Below are positions 5,536 to 11,561 of a DNA stretch of 11,585 bases, one piece after another. A program made the position numbers and the translations under genes. Under the pieces are notes generated by a model, which was not told the DNA's origin, made no database searches, and saw nothing but the letters and a program-made list of their open reading frames with translations. The stretch's first letter is position 1, and the number at the start of each line of letters is the position of its first letter. Source of the DNA: Pseudomonadota bacterium (GTDB lineage: Bacteria; Pseudomonadota; Gammaproteobacteria; Halothiobacillales; Halothiobacillaceae); assembly GCA_021795795.1 (NCBI GenBank), contig JAJYPA010000235.1, positions 1 through 11,585 on the forward strand, written 5' to 3'.

Positions 5536-7011
5536 TCAGCATCCAAATCGGGCCTCCTTTAATTCAGCAGGACTATGCCCGATAGGTGTGGGCGAAACCG
5601 AAAGACCGGCCGCGTGCAGGGTTTCCGCAAGGGTGGTACGTTGTCCGGCAATGTCGTTTTCAATACCTTGAAACCATTCACGCAAAGTGTCCAACGTACG
5701 GTGTCCCTTAAAAAAAGCATATCGGGAAAGGTCGCCAAGATAAGTCTGGAGCGAGGGATGTGTGGCTGAAACCCATCCTTTTCCATGCACTGTATCGAGG
5801 AAATACCCGTTACCTTCAGGTCGATCTGGTGACGCATTTGGTTGCTGATTGTTTTTTGGAAAATCAGAAATACAAAAAACATTTTTAAAAACCTTTTTAT
5901 TTTCTTTTTTATTATTAAAAAGGGGTGACACGGATGTCGGGTGGAGTGAAACGCGTTCGGTATCGCCGGGAACGGCGCGGTTTATGGTCTCGTTTGACGA
6001 GTGTGCCGATCGGCACACTTCCGGTTGGATCTGAATCCGGTCATGCCCGCCGTCCGTCACATCGGCTTTCGATCCGACCGGTGAAGGTGAACAGACCGTG
6101 GCATCCTGGTGGACATCAGAAGGCCGGTTGTTCTCTCCAAGTTGCGGCGGAGGCGCGGAAGAGCCATGGCCTGAAGGAACGTAAGTCTTTTCAATGGCGA
6201 TGGGTGGAGGGTCACCGGGCAACGCGGAATTTGAACAAGTGGCAACAGACTCTTCCCATCGGGAGTTTTTGGAGGCCATGAATTCTTCGGCGTAGACATG
6301 GTGCACGGTAAGCGCCGGAATCCTGTCGCCGATACGGGTTAGCGCGCTGTATGGAGATTCCTGGATATCCAGCGCTTGCTTCCCGTATGGACTGGCAGGC
6401 GGCGTATCGCTCACGGACTTGGATTTTGGAATGCCGCCACGCCGGGAGTTCTCCAGACGAGACGACATGGACGGCGTATACAGCAACATGTAGGAGGATG
6501 CCTGCCTGCGGCCTTGATGGAAGCGTTGGGTAGCTGATAGCAACCCCACGTTGCAGAGCTTTTTTAGAGCGCGTTCTATGGTGCGCTCGCAGAGGTCGTG
6601 ACCTACCCTGACCTTTATGTCGTTGGCGATCTGCTGAACGCTGACGACGACCACCGGGTGTTCGGTGTTAGTGGCGGAGGCCACGGCACGCAACCTTCTT
6701 TCCATTCCGTCCCAGACTAGGTATTCGGCCAATGAGTCGAGCATGGAAAGCACACCATCCTGAACGGCGTCTGCACGGATGGTGAAGAAATCACGCCTGG
6801 CGGCGTCCTTGATCATCTTGAATCCGTTTTGTGGCGGTTGGGAGCCGGCCAGACGCGCGTGTTGCTCTGTAAAGGGGATGGGGTTGGTTATGTTGGTAGC
6901 GGGCGAGGTGACGGGATGAACGTCGGCGCCGGCGGAGTTCGGCTGCTGTGCCGGTATCGTACGGAACGGAACGGCATGGATGGAAACGGAATAATGGGTT
7001 TGCTGTTGCAT
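5536..7011 (-). CDS. Putative plasmid replication initiator, winged-helix protein of 491 aa
   Basis: Predicted cytoplasmic DNA-binding protein. Residues about 122 to 178 form a winged-helix/HTH unit (SVQQIANDI, then CERTIERALKKLCNVGLL, then the SSYMLL strand), the type found in plasmid Rep and phage O-like initiators. Residues 190 to 390 are polar and low in complexity, like a linker. The last 100 residues form a smaller ordered region (LQTYLGDLSRYAFF, LDTLREWFQGI). ATG 7011 has GGGAG 9 nt upstream. No catalytic primase or helicase motif is visible, so it would act by binding an origin and recruiting host factors. The rep role rests on the fold, on adjacency to parAB and on the antisense-type leader. 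A transcriptional regulator is the alternative. The linker-coding DNA contains a copy of the 18-bp palindrome and a very AT-rich stretch. Confidence 0.65.
   Translation of the reverse strand: MQQQTHYSVSIHAVPFRTIPAQQPNSAGADVHPVTSPATNITNPIPFTEQHARLAGSQPPQNGFKMIKDAARRDFFTIRADAVQDGVLSMLDSLAEYLVWDGMERRLRAVASATNTEHPVVVVSVQQIANDIKVRVGHDLCERTIERALKKLCNVGLLSATQRFHQGRRQASSYMLLYTPSMSSRLENSRRGGIPKSKSVSDTPPASPYGKQALDIQESPYSALTRIGDRIPALTVHHVYAEEFMASKNSRWEESVATCSNSALPGDPPPIAIEKTYVPSGHGSSAPPPQLGENNRPSDVHQDATVCSPSPVGSKADVTDGGHDRIQIQPEVCRSAHSSNETINRAVPGDTERVSLHPTSVSPLFNNKKENKKVFKNVFCISDFPKNNQQPNASPDRPEGNGYFLDTVHGKGWVSATHPSLQTYLGDLSRYAFFKGHRTLDTLREWFQGIENDIAGQRTTLAETLHAAGLSVSPTPIGHSPAELKEARFGC
5847..5921. other. 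Very AT-rich tract inside rep, candidate DNA unwinding element
   Basis: About 75 bp of which only about 11 are G or C. It consists of A and T runs coding for the Asn/Lys/Phe-rich stretch FNNKKENKKVFKNVF. The neighbouring coding sequence has ordinary GC content. It lies about 80 bp from one copy of the 18-bp palindrome. Phage lambda keeps its origin inside the O gene in a similar way, but I see no clear direct iterons here, so the origin role is inference. Confidence 0.4.
6001..6018. repeat. 18-bp palindrome, copy 1 (inside rep)
   Basis: GTGTGCCGATCGGCACAC is a perfect 9+9 palindrome identical to the copy at 7358 to 7375. It lies in the linker-coding part of rep. Outside the 18 bp and one preceding A, the flanks of the two copies do not match, which marks the palindrome itself as the recognised unit. 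It is a candidate ParB or Rep binding site. Confidence 0.85.
6021..6081. repeat. Imperfect inverted repeat next to palindrome copy 1
   Basis: CCGGTTGGATC at 6021 to 6031 and GATCCGACCGG at 6071 to 6081 match as inverted repeats in 10 of 11 positions, with 39 bp between. It begins 2 bp after the 18-bp palindrome. It could be part of a protein-binding cluster or a coincidence of coding sequence. Confidence 0.3.
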
Positions 7012-7020
7012 GATGGCTTT

Positions 7021-7107
7021 CTCCCGAATTAAGGCTGCAGTGAGCCCGCCGAAAGCTTGAATTTCGGCAAAACTCCAGTGGATGCTTGACGGGGGCTTTT
7101 CTCGGGA
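7021..7107 (-). promoter_or_regulatory. rep ribosome binding site with an upstream anti-SD segment
   Basis: In the rep mRNA, UCGGGA (7027 down to 7022) forms the core of the Shine-Dalgarno of rep. UCCCGA (7107 down to 7102) about 75 nt upstream is its exact complement and can extend by one G-U pair. Pairing would hide the ribosome binding site, giving a way to hold rep translation low. The complementarity is visible; use in the cell is inference. Confidence 0.4.
7048..7068 (-). promoter_or_regulatory. Hairpin in the rep leader just upstream of the ribosome binding site
   Basis: GCCGAAA and TTTCGGC form a 7-bp stem with a 7-nt loop that reads UUCAAGC in the rep mRNA. Six loop bases (UCAAGC) are complementary to GCUUGA in the upstream leader (7162 to 7157), allowing a pseudoknot. 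This resembles the geometry known from antisense-controlled rep leaders of IncB/IncI-type plasmids. Confidence 0.5.
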
Positions 7108-7164
7108 ATATGCTACTAGTTGTCAGGAAGTAGCTGATCTTCAGCGAGAAGGTCGGTCAAGCAT
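7082..7164. repeat. Inverted repeat with 9-bp arms in the rep leader
   Basis: ATGCTTGAC (7082 to 7090) and GTCAAGCAT (7156 to 7164) are exact inverted complements 65 bp apart. In the rep mRNA they can form a 9-bp stem enclosing a small GCUGA/UCAGC hairpin. The left arm also contains the -35 of the plus-strand promoter. The upstream arm of the leader is a shared partner for this stem and for the 7048 to 7068 hairpin loop, so the two pairings compete. Confidence 0.6.
7086..7114 (+). promoter_or_regulatory. Sigma-70 promoter for a plus-strand small RNA
   Basis: -35 TTGACG (7086 to 7091), 17-bp spacer, -10 TATGCT (7109 to 7114). The spacing is ideal and the -35 matches five of six consensus bases. 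It reads away from rep, opposite to all genes nearby, and the only thing downstream before a terminator is about 90 bp without a gene. Confidence 0.6.
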
Positions 7165-7212
7165 GAGTAATAAAGAAGAGAAGCCGCGGCGCCAACCGCG
7201 GCTTTCCTTTTT
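7121..7212 (+). ncRNA. Predicted antisense RNA opposite the rep leader (copy-number control candidate)
   Basis: RNA of about 90 nt expected between the plus-strand promoter at 7086 to 7114 and the intrinsic terminator at 7181 to 7212. It contains a small GCUGA/UCAGC hairpin (7133 to 7145), a single-stranded middle, and the 9-bp terminator stem. It encodes no protein. It lies opposite the presumed leader of rep mRNA and is fully complementary to the leader arm AUGCUUGAC that can pair with two downstream leader segments. Binding could therefore switch the leader fold and repress rep, as RNAI/Inc RNAs do. The promoter and terminator are visible; the regulatory role depends on rep transcription starting beyond about 7160, where I see no clear minus-strand promoter. 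Confidence 0.5.
7181..7212 (+). terminator. Intrinsic terminator of the plus-strand small RNA
   Basis: AAGCCGCGG (7181 to 7189) and CCGCGGCTT (7196 to 7204) form a 9-bp GC-rich stem with a 6-nt loop, followed on the plus strand by TCCTTTTT. On the minus strand the trailing sequence is only a loose pyrimidine run, so it should act mainly in the plus direction. Confidence 0.8.
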
Positions 7213-7267
7213 GATGGCGTAGGCTAAGTCATGATCTCCCCCTTCGTTAGCGTGACCCCATAAAAGC

Positions 7268-7294
7268 AAAAAGGCAGCCCGTGGCTGCCTTTTT
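7268..7294. terminator. Bidirectional intrinsic terminator between parB and rep
   Basis: GGCAGCC, loop CGT, GGCTGCC, with five A before and five T after, so it works in either direction. On the minus strand it ends parAB transcription about 180 nt past the parB stop. On the plus strand it would stop any RNA passing the small-RNA terminator. Confidence 0.85.
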
Positions 7295-7357
7295 GGTGCT
7301 GGTCAAATGGGCATGGTATCGGCGGGCGATGCACCAAGATTTGAACGAAGGCTGCCA

Positions 7358-7375
7358 GTGTGCCGATCGGCACAC
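7358..7375. repeat. 18-bp palindrome, copy 2 (downstream of parB), candidate parS
   Basis: GTGTGCCGATCGGCACAC, identical to the copy at 6001 to 6018. It lies about 95 bp past the parB stop codon, between the gene and its terminator. In type Ia partition operons such as those of P1 and F, the centromere lies directly downstream of parB, so this is the best candidate for the ParB binding site. It is not related to the chromosomal parS consensus. Confidence 0.65.
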
Positions 7376-7470
7376 GGAAACTTCTAGTGAAAACAGCATC
7401 CAGACTTTGGATCTGAGCAGACCACAACGAAGACGGCGCCAAATTGTACGCCTGATGATGAAACCCAACG

Positions 7471-8595
7471 CTATCCATCATGTTCATCCGTGACTACTGA
7501 GTCTTCATCTGCGACCATATCAGGAATTTCTTCAATACCAGCAGATGGTGACTTTGTGTTGACGAGCGTCGTCATGTCGCTTTCTGATCGGGAAAGGATG
7601 GCGGCAGATATCATGGCCGCAAGCTCTTCCTGTGGGATGTTCTGAATGCCAGGAGAAAGCCGGATACGCATTTCGTCCTTGCCAAACGACACGGTGCCCA
7701 CACGAACTCCATCGCGGACAATAGGGCGCCGGTCGGGATCACGCGACCGATCATGTCCGGTCACCCATGCGCGCATGGTGTTGGTGTTAAGTTTACCCTG
7801 CAGGATAAGATGCGCTGCGTGGTGGACACGATCCGCGTACCCGTTGCGGCAGAGGTCCACCATGGTTTCCGCGGCCGACGCCGCGAACAATGCCGGCCCC
7901 TGGCGAACGATCAACTGGAGAGACAACGGAAGATCGGTAAACGCCAAATATTTGTAAAGCGAACGCCGATCGATGCCGACTTTGACGGCCAGTTCGCGTT
8001 TTGTAGGCGCTATACCTTCATCCAGCATGCGCTTGAGGTAAAAGCCGATCTCCATTTCGGAGAGATCCTGGCGTTGTATGTTTTCCGAAAGTGAGGCCAT
8101 GATGGCCATCTTTTCGTCGGATCCAATGAGCGTGACTGGGATTTCTTGCCAACCCAACAAGGTGCATGCCCGCCACCGGCGCTCGCCGGCAATGATCTCG
8201 TAACGTCCGAAATCGTCTGGACGCACGCTAATGGGGTTCAGTAGTCTGCCAATGCGAGCAATGTCGGAAGCGAGATCGTCAATACCTTCCTGGCTAATCG
8301 AAAACCGAGGCTGGAATCGCCCGGGATAGAGCAGGGAAATATCCACCTGGTAATTCGTTCTTTCAGAAATATCGCGATCTACGGGTGCGCCGTCCGTCTG
8401 TGCGGGTAACTCTTCAGATCCGGTCGGACTAAGGACGGATATTGCGGCGGGTGCAGGCGCCTCTGAATACGGTTGTGCTTGCATCCGCTCCGTCTGCTCC
8501 ATCTCCAGCAACACTTCTTCGCTCAGCGGCGGAGTCAATCCTGCAGGCGGTATGGGATGGATGACGCCTATTCTGCGGAAAGGTTGTTTGGCCAT
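7471..8595 (-). CDS. parB: ParB-family partition protein
   Basis: Centromere-binding protein for plasmid segregation, 374 aa. The ParB/Srx-like N-terminal domain shows GRFQPR near 92 to 97 and the nucleotide-contacting GERRWRA at 137 to 143, then ENIQRQDLS at 171 to 179. Known ParB proteins bind CTP through such motifs and slide as clamps from the centromere. The DNA-binding HTH follows (TKRELAVKVGIDRRSLYKYL, about 198 to 217). The first 75 residues are Pro/Glu-rich, the expected site of ParA contact, and the C-terminus is acidic. ATG 8595 overlaps the parA stop (TAATG) and has GAGGGGGTG just upstream, so translation is coupled to parA. The gene is followed by the 18-bp palindrome and then a bidirectional terminator. 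Confidence 0.93.
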   Translation of the reverse strand: MAKQPFRRIGVIHPIPPAGLTPPLSEEVLLEMEQTERMQAQPYSEAPAPAAISVLSPTGSEELPAQTDGAPVDRDISERTNYQVDISLLYPGRFQPRFSISQEGIDDLASDIARIGRLLNPISVRPDDFGRYEIIAGERRWRACTLLGWQEIPVTLIGSDEKMAIMASLSENIQRQDLSEMEIGFYLKRMLDEGIAPTKRELAVKVGIDRRSLYKYLAFTDLPLSLQLIVRQGPALFAASAAETMVDLCRNGYADRVHHAAHLILQGKLNTNTMRAWVTGHDRSRDPDRRPIVRDGVRVGTVSFGKDEMRIRLSPGIQNIPQEELAAMISAAILSRSESDMTTLVNTKSPSAGIEEIPDMVADEDSVVTDEHDG

Positions 8596-9764
8596 TATTC
8601 ACCCCCTCTTTGCGCACGCTGGTTTTGCATAATGTTTTTCACGAGGCCCAACATTTCATCGGAAATGGCCTGTAAATCCGGAATGGCGACTTTGGACCCG
8701 GGGTAGGCCAGCGAGATGGGTATTTCCCGCTCGATGCTGGAACGCTTGAACTCTTCAGATTCCCGAATCATGCCCACGCTCATGATGTTGCCGTAATGTT
8801 CTTTCAGTCGATCCATGACTTTCGTTACACGCCGTCGGTTATCCCGGTAGAATGTGGGAACCGCGACGACGGACGGAGAGCGACCGACCTGTTCCCGCAT
8901 GTTGATCAGCCGTCCACCGAGAATACTCAATCCCTTGAAAGACAGGGCATCGAGTGCCACCGGCGAGATGCATAGATCGCTGGCCAACAAGGTGGTATTG
9001 GTGAGCATGCTGGTACTCGGCGGCGCGTCAAAAAGAATGACGTCATAGCCGCTGAGATCCAATTGAGGAACAGGCTTGGTCAACCCACGTTGCAGAAGTC
9101 TGAGAACCTGAAAATCGCGGACTTGCGCATTGAGCAGGGCGTCCTCAAGGTTGGCCAGGGTCACATCGGCGGGAATGAGGTGCGGCCCGTTCTCGCCGTA
9201 TGGCTTTTTGATGACGTCCGGCAATGGAACAGGGGCTGGCAATATGGGCGGTATGGTGAACAACGACCCGAAGTTATATTCGACCAGGTGCGTGCTATCA
9301 ATGGGGGTGTCAGGATCTCGTTCAAGTTCTGGATCATACCCCATCATCTGCGTGAGGTTCCCTTGAGTATCGAGATCTATGGCCAGCACCCTCAGGCCAC
9401 GGAAGGACCATTGCACGGCAAGCTCCGCTGCAAGGGTCGTTTTTCCGACACCGCCTTTGGCGGAATAGACGACGACGGTCGCGGTGGGCGAATCCCAGGA
9501 AAGCAGGCCACGCCGGCGGCGGAAATCGGCAATATCGAACACGTTATCTGTAGTAAAAAGGCGAGGCTTCCGTCCGGTGTCGCCGCGTTCCAGTTCCAAT
9601 CCCATGAGCGCTATGGTATCGCGCACCACATGGTCATTGACCCGCAACATTTTGGCGACGCTGCCGATCATGTACTTCGGCTGTTCTACCAGATCAAAGA
9701 AATGATCCTCCTCGCTTGTCCGGCCAGCCGAACTGGCATCACCAAGTTCTATCCCATTTGTCAT
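8595..9764 (-). CDS. parA: ParA-family partition ATPase (type Ia, with N-terminal HTH region)
   Basis: Deviant Walker ATPase of 389 aa that drives plasmid segregation on the nucleoid, working with ParB. Visible motifs are the Walker A KGGVGKTT at 103 to 110 with the ParA signature lysine K103, the A' motif AIDLDTQGN near 128 to 136, and Walker B VILFDAPPS with D246. About 90 residues precede the ATPase domain and include an HTH-like unit (MIGSVAKMLRVNDHVVRDTI, 32 to 51). This makes it a large type Ia ParA that usually represses its own promoter. ATG 9764 has AAGAGG about 8 nt upstream. It is the first gene of the parAB operon, with a clear promoter at 9796 to 9825. A chromosomal Soj role is less likely given the plasmid context. 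Confidence 0.95.
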   Translation of the reverse strand: MTNGIELGDASSAGRTSEEDHFFDLVEQPKYMIGSVAKMLRVNDHVVRDTIALMGLELERGDTGRKPRLFTTDNVFDIADFRRRRGLLSWDSPTATVVVYSAKGGVGKTTLAAELAVQWSFRGLRVLAIDLDTQGNLTQMMGYDPELERDPDTPIDSTHLVEYNFGSLFTIPPILPAPVPLPDVIKKPYGENGPHLIPADVTLANLEDALLNAQVRDFQVLRLLQRGLTKPVPQLDLSGYDVILFDAPPSTSMLTNTTLLASDLCISPVALDALSFKGLSILGGRLINMREQVGRSPSVVAVPTFYRDNRRRVTKVMDRLKEHYGNIMSVGMIRESEEFKRSSIEREIPISLAYPGSKVAIPDLQAISDEMLGLVKNIMQNQRAQRGGE

Positions 9765-9795
9765 CCCAGCGTCCTCTTGATGGAGGTTGTCTGAG

Positions 9796-9825
9796 ATAGT
9801 AAAAGGATGCTGGCGGCGGTGTCAA
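9796..9825 (-). promoter_or_regulatory. parAB promoter
   Basis: Consensus -35 TTGACA (9820 to 9825) and -10 TACTAT (9796 to 9801) with an 18-bp spacer, about 32 bp from the parA start codon. Large ParA proteins usually bind their own promoter, but I see no perfect palindrome here that would mark the operator. Confidence 0.75.
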
Positions 9826-9964
9826 TAGATGATAAAGAATTTTAGATACGTTAAAAGAAAGCCGTTCATTGACTAAAATGACGAAGAATGGGTGGTGATT
9901 TGTGGCATTTATTCTGAAACGTATAATTTATATTAAGTTTAAGATGTAGTGATAAGATATTAAA
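9826..9964. other. AT-rich intergenic segment between parA promoter and recombinase end
   Basis: About 140 bp rich in A and T with no ORF of note. It contains the inverted pair ATACGTT (9846 to 9852) and AACGTAT (9918 to 9924). A perfect plus-strand TATAAT (9922 to 9927) has a poor -35 (TTGTGG, 16 bp upstream) and would read antisense into the recombinase 3' end. I see no intrinsic terminator for the recombinase gene here. Confidence 0.4.
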
Positions 9965-11143
9965 TCATATGTCTTTTTTATTAATACGAGGCTGAAATCT
10001 CACCTTCTGAGCGTCGTCATGACGCTTGTCGTCGTCTTCGTGGGTGTAGAGAGCGGTGGTCCTGGGATCACTGTGCCTGGCATCTTTTTGCACGTAACGT
10101 GGATCCATCCCGGCATCCACTCTGGCGGTGATAGCCGTGTGCCGGCCCCAGTGCGCGGACGCCCGCCGGAGTTTTTCCGCCTTGATGTGACTTGAGGACT
10201 CAAGAATGACCGCCGCGGACCAGAATATCCTTTTCAGCAACTGGTTCATGCGCCGGGCCGTCATGGCTGACCGGTTAAGGGCTAGAAGCAGGGGAGTGTG
10301 ATCGTCCGGTGATGGCGCTGACGATAATCCGAGATATTTGCGGTACCGCGCCAAAGCCTCGACCATGTCGTCGGGCACCGCTACCCGGGCATATTTGCCG
10401 CCCTTCCCCAGTACATACCACCACCAGCGTCCGCGCTGTTCCCGGAAATCGCCCATCACGCCGTGCTCCAGTTCGCTGGCCCGGGGACCCAACAGGTAGA
10501 GCAGGGAGAGGATAAAGCGCATGCGCTCGTAATGGGCTTGGCCTTGCATAGTGCCCCTGGGAAGGTCTTCCAGAGCCTCCAGCACGGCATTCCACATCTG
10601 CGGATCGATGAAGCGTTCCACGGTCAGCTGGGCAGGGCGCCCGGAAAGCATTTTCTTGTGCTTCATGCGCATCAGGGCGAGGGGGTTCGCAGGCAGGTGA
10701 CCGGTGGCCACCAAATAGTCCATCATGGAACCGATAGATGCGAGCGCGGTGGATATGGCGGCTGGGCTCAAGGGGCCTACGAAAGGGCGCCAATCCGCTG
10801 AATCGCGGCGACGCTTGGGACCGCACCACCTCTCAGCCGGGGCAGGGGAGGCCAGGAAGGCGAGATAGCGATCAAAATCTTCACGCCCGAGATCGGCGAG
10901 AGTTTTGTCCTGATCATGTGCCCAAAGCAGAAGGCGCTCACATTCCCGCGCGTAGTTGCGCAAGGTATTGGGTGATTCTTTGTACTCGTTTAGGAAGGCG
11001 AGGATCGCTTCGATATCTTCTCGGTGGTCTTCACCGGGGGGGATGTTGACATAAATGGGCGCTTCAATATTTATGATTGGGCGGACAGGTGGATTCCCAG
11101 AAGTGTAGGGTGCGACTTCCTCAGCAGGGGCGGTCATTGCCAT
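9965..11143 (-). CDS. Tyrosine recombinase/integrase, complete
   Basis: Site-specific recombinase of the lambda-integrase/Xer family, 392 aa, with all catalytic residues. These are R221 in LLGPRASEL, a Lys hairpin (GKGGKYARV, K247 or K250), H331 and R334 in SAHWGRH, H357 in DARHSD, and the nucleophile Y366 in TALYTHED. The N-terminal SAM-like DNA-binding domain spans about 40 to 165, after a proline-rich lead of 40 residues. In plasmids such enzymes resolve multimers or move the element; which applies here is not evident. It is larger than XerC/D (about 300 aa). ATG 11143 lacks a strong Shine-Dalgarno and lies inside the end of the IHF-like gene (23-nt overlap), so translation is probably coupled. 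It is not a close copy of the truncated recombinase at 2991 to 3815. Confidence 0.93.
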   Translation of the reverse strand: MAMTAPAEEVAPYTSGNPPVRPIINIEAPIYVNIPPGEDHREDIEAILAFLNEYKESPNTLRNYARECERLLLWAHDQDKTLADLGREDFDRYLAFLASPAPAERWCGPKRRRDSADWRPFVGPLSPAAISTALASIGSMMDYLVATGHLPANPLALMRMKHKKMLSGRPAQLTVERFIDPQMWNAVLEALEDLPRGTMQGQAHYERMRFILSLLYLLGPRASELEHGVMGDFREQRGRWWWYVLGKGGKYARVAVPDDMVEALARYRKYLGLSSAPSPDDHTPLLLALNRSAMTARRMNQLLKRIFWSAAVILESSSHIKAEKLRRASAHWGRHTAITARVDAGMDPRYVQKDARHSDPRTTALYTHEDDDKRHDDAQKVRFQPRINKKDI

Positions 11144-11492
11144 CCAATTTTCCAGCCCCCCGGCGGCTTTCCAATACGCTCCGCGCCGGAAACCATGTAA
11201 GCCGAATAGCGCGGCGGGCTGTAATCTCGCAAGCCAACGCGGTTTTCGAGTTACGCCCGGGGCGGGGTTGTTTCTCCCTGATGGTGAAATTACCGAAACC
11301 GGAAAGCTTTACTTCGCCGCATGTGGTTAATATGGCGCGGTTCTGGGGAGAAAGGAGCATGATAATCTGATCCATCTTGTCACTCATCTGGCCTTGCACA
11401 CCGCGAACCTCTGCAATCTGCGCCTTGATCGCGTCAAGTTCGGGCACAAGGAAAGCCTGTATGGCTTGTTTAACGTCTTCAGCTACGGTCAT
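11121..11492 (-). CDS. Coiled-coil protein fused to the DNA-binding half of IHF-alpha/HU
   Basis: The protein has 123 aa. Residues 58 to 108 match the beta-arm half of IHF-alpha: GEVKLSGFGNFTIRE, the minor-groove tip PGRNSKT (PGRNPKTG in IHF) and ITARR, then a divergent tail. The N-terminal helices that normally dimerise IHF are absent. In their place residues 1 to 48 form a predicted amphipathic helix or coiled coil (VPELDAIKAQIAEVRG, MSDKMDQIIMLL), like a family of small coiled-coil proteins starting TVAEDVKQAIQ. It may bend DNA as an accessory factor for the recombinase that overlaps it downstream. The start at 11492 has GGAAGAG at good spacing and a promoter just upstream. A chance deletion fusion without function is the alternative. 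Confidence 0.75.
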   Translation of the reverse strand: MTVAEDVKQAIQAFLVPELDAIKAQIAEVRGVQGQMSDKMDQIIMLLSPQNRAILTTCGEVKLSGFGNFTIREKQPRPGRNSKTALACEITARRAIRLTWFPARSVLESRRGAGKLDGNDRPC

Positions 11493-11517
11493 CCAATTCT
11501 CTTCCAGTCAAGGCCAT

Positions 11518-11545
11518 AGTATAAGGCGGATCAGAAGACAGACAA
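11518..11545 (-). promoter_or_regulatory. Promoter of the IHF-like/recombinase operon
   Basis: -10 TATACT (11518 to 11523, five of six consensus bases) and -35 TTGTCT (11540 to 11545) with a 16-bp spacer. RNA would start near 11511, leaving a leader of about 20 nt that carries the ribosome binding site. Confidence 0.6.
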
Positions 11546-11561
11546 ACGGGGGGCGCTTAAT

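Noticed and set aside
5900..5925. AAAAAAG run in rep as a programmed -1 frameshift site
   Set aside because: The rep frame reads it as AAA AAA G, not A AAA AAG, and the other frames yield no plausible product.
7338..7346. GTTCAAATC on the minus strand, as in a tRNA T-loop
   Set aside because: The flanking bases do not pair as a T-stem and no acceptor or anticodon arm can be drawn.
7224..7487. 87-codon minus-strand ORF after parB
   Set aside because: It runs through the 18-bp palindrome and the terminator hairpin and has no recognisable motif or convincing start, so it is probably noncoding.
9063..9794. Plus-strand ORF of 243 codons
   Set aside because: Antisense to parA across its Walker motifs; no ribosome binding site or family resemblance.
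11144..11210. Frameshift joining the IHF-like gene to the recombinase, because the recombinase frame reads FRRGAYWKAAGG upstream of its ATG
   Set aside because: Resembles an HU/IHF C-terminus, but the annotated frame (FPARSVLESR) aligns about as well and no slippery site is evident; the overlap is more simply explained by translational coupling.
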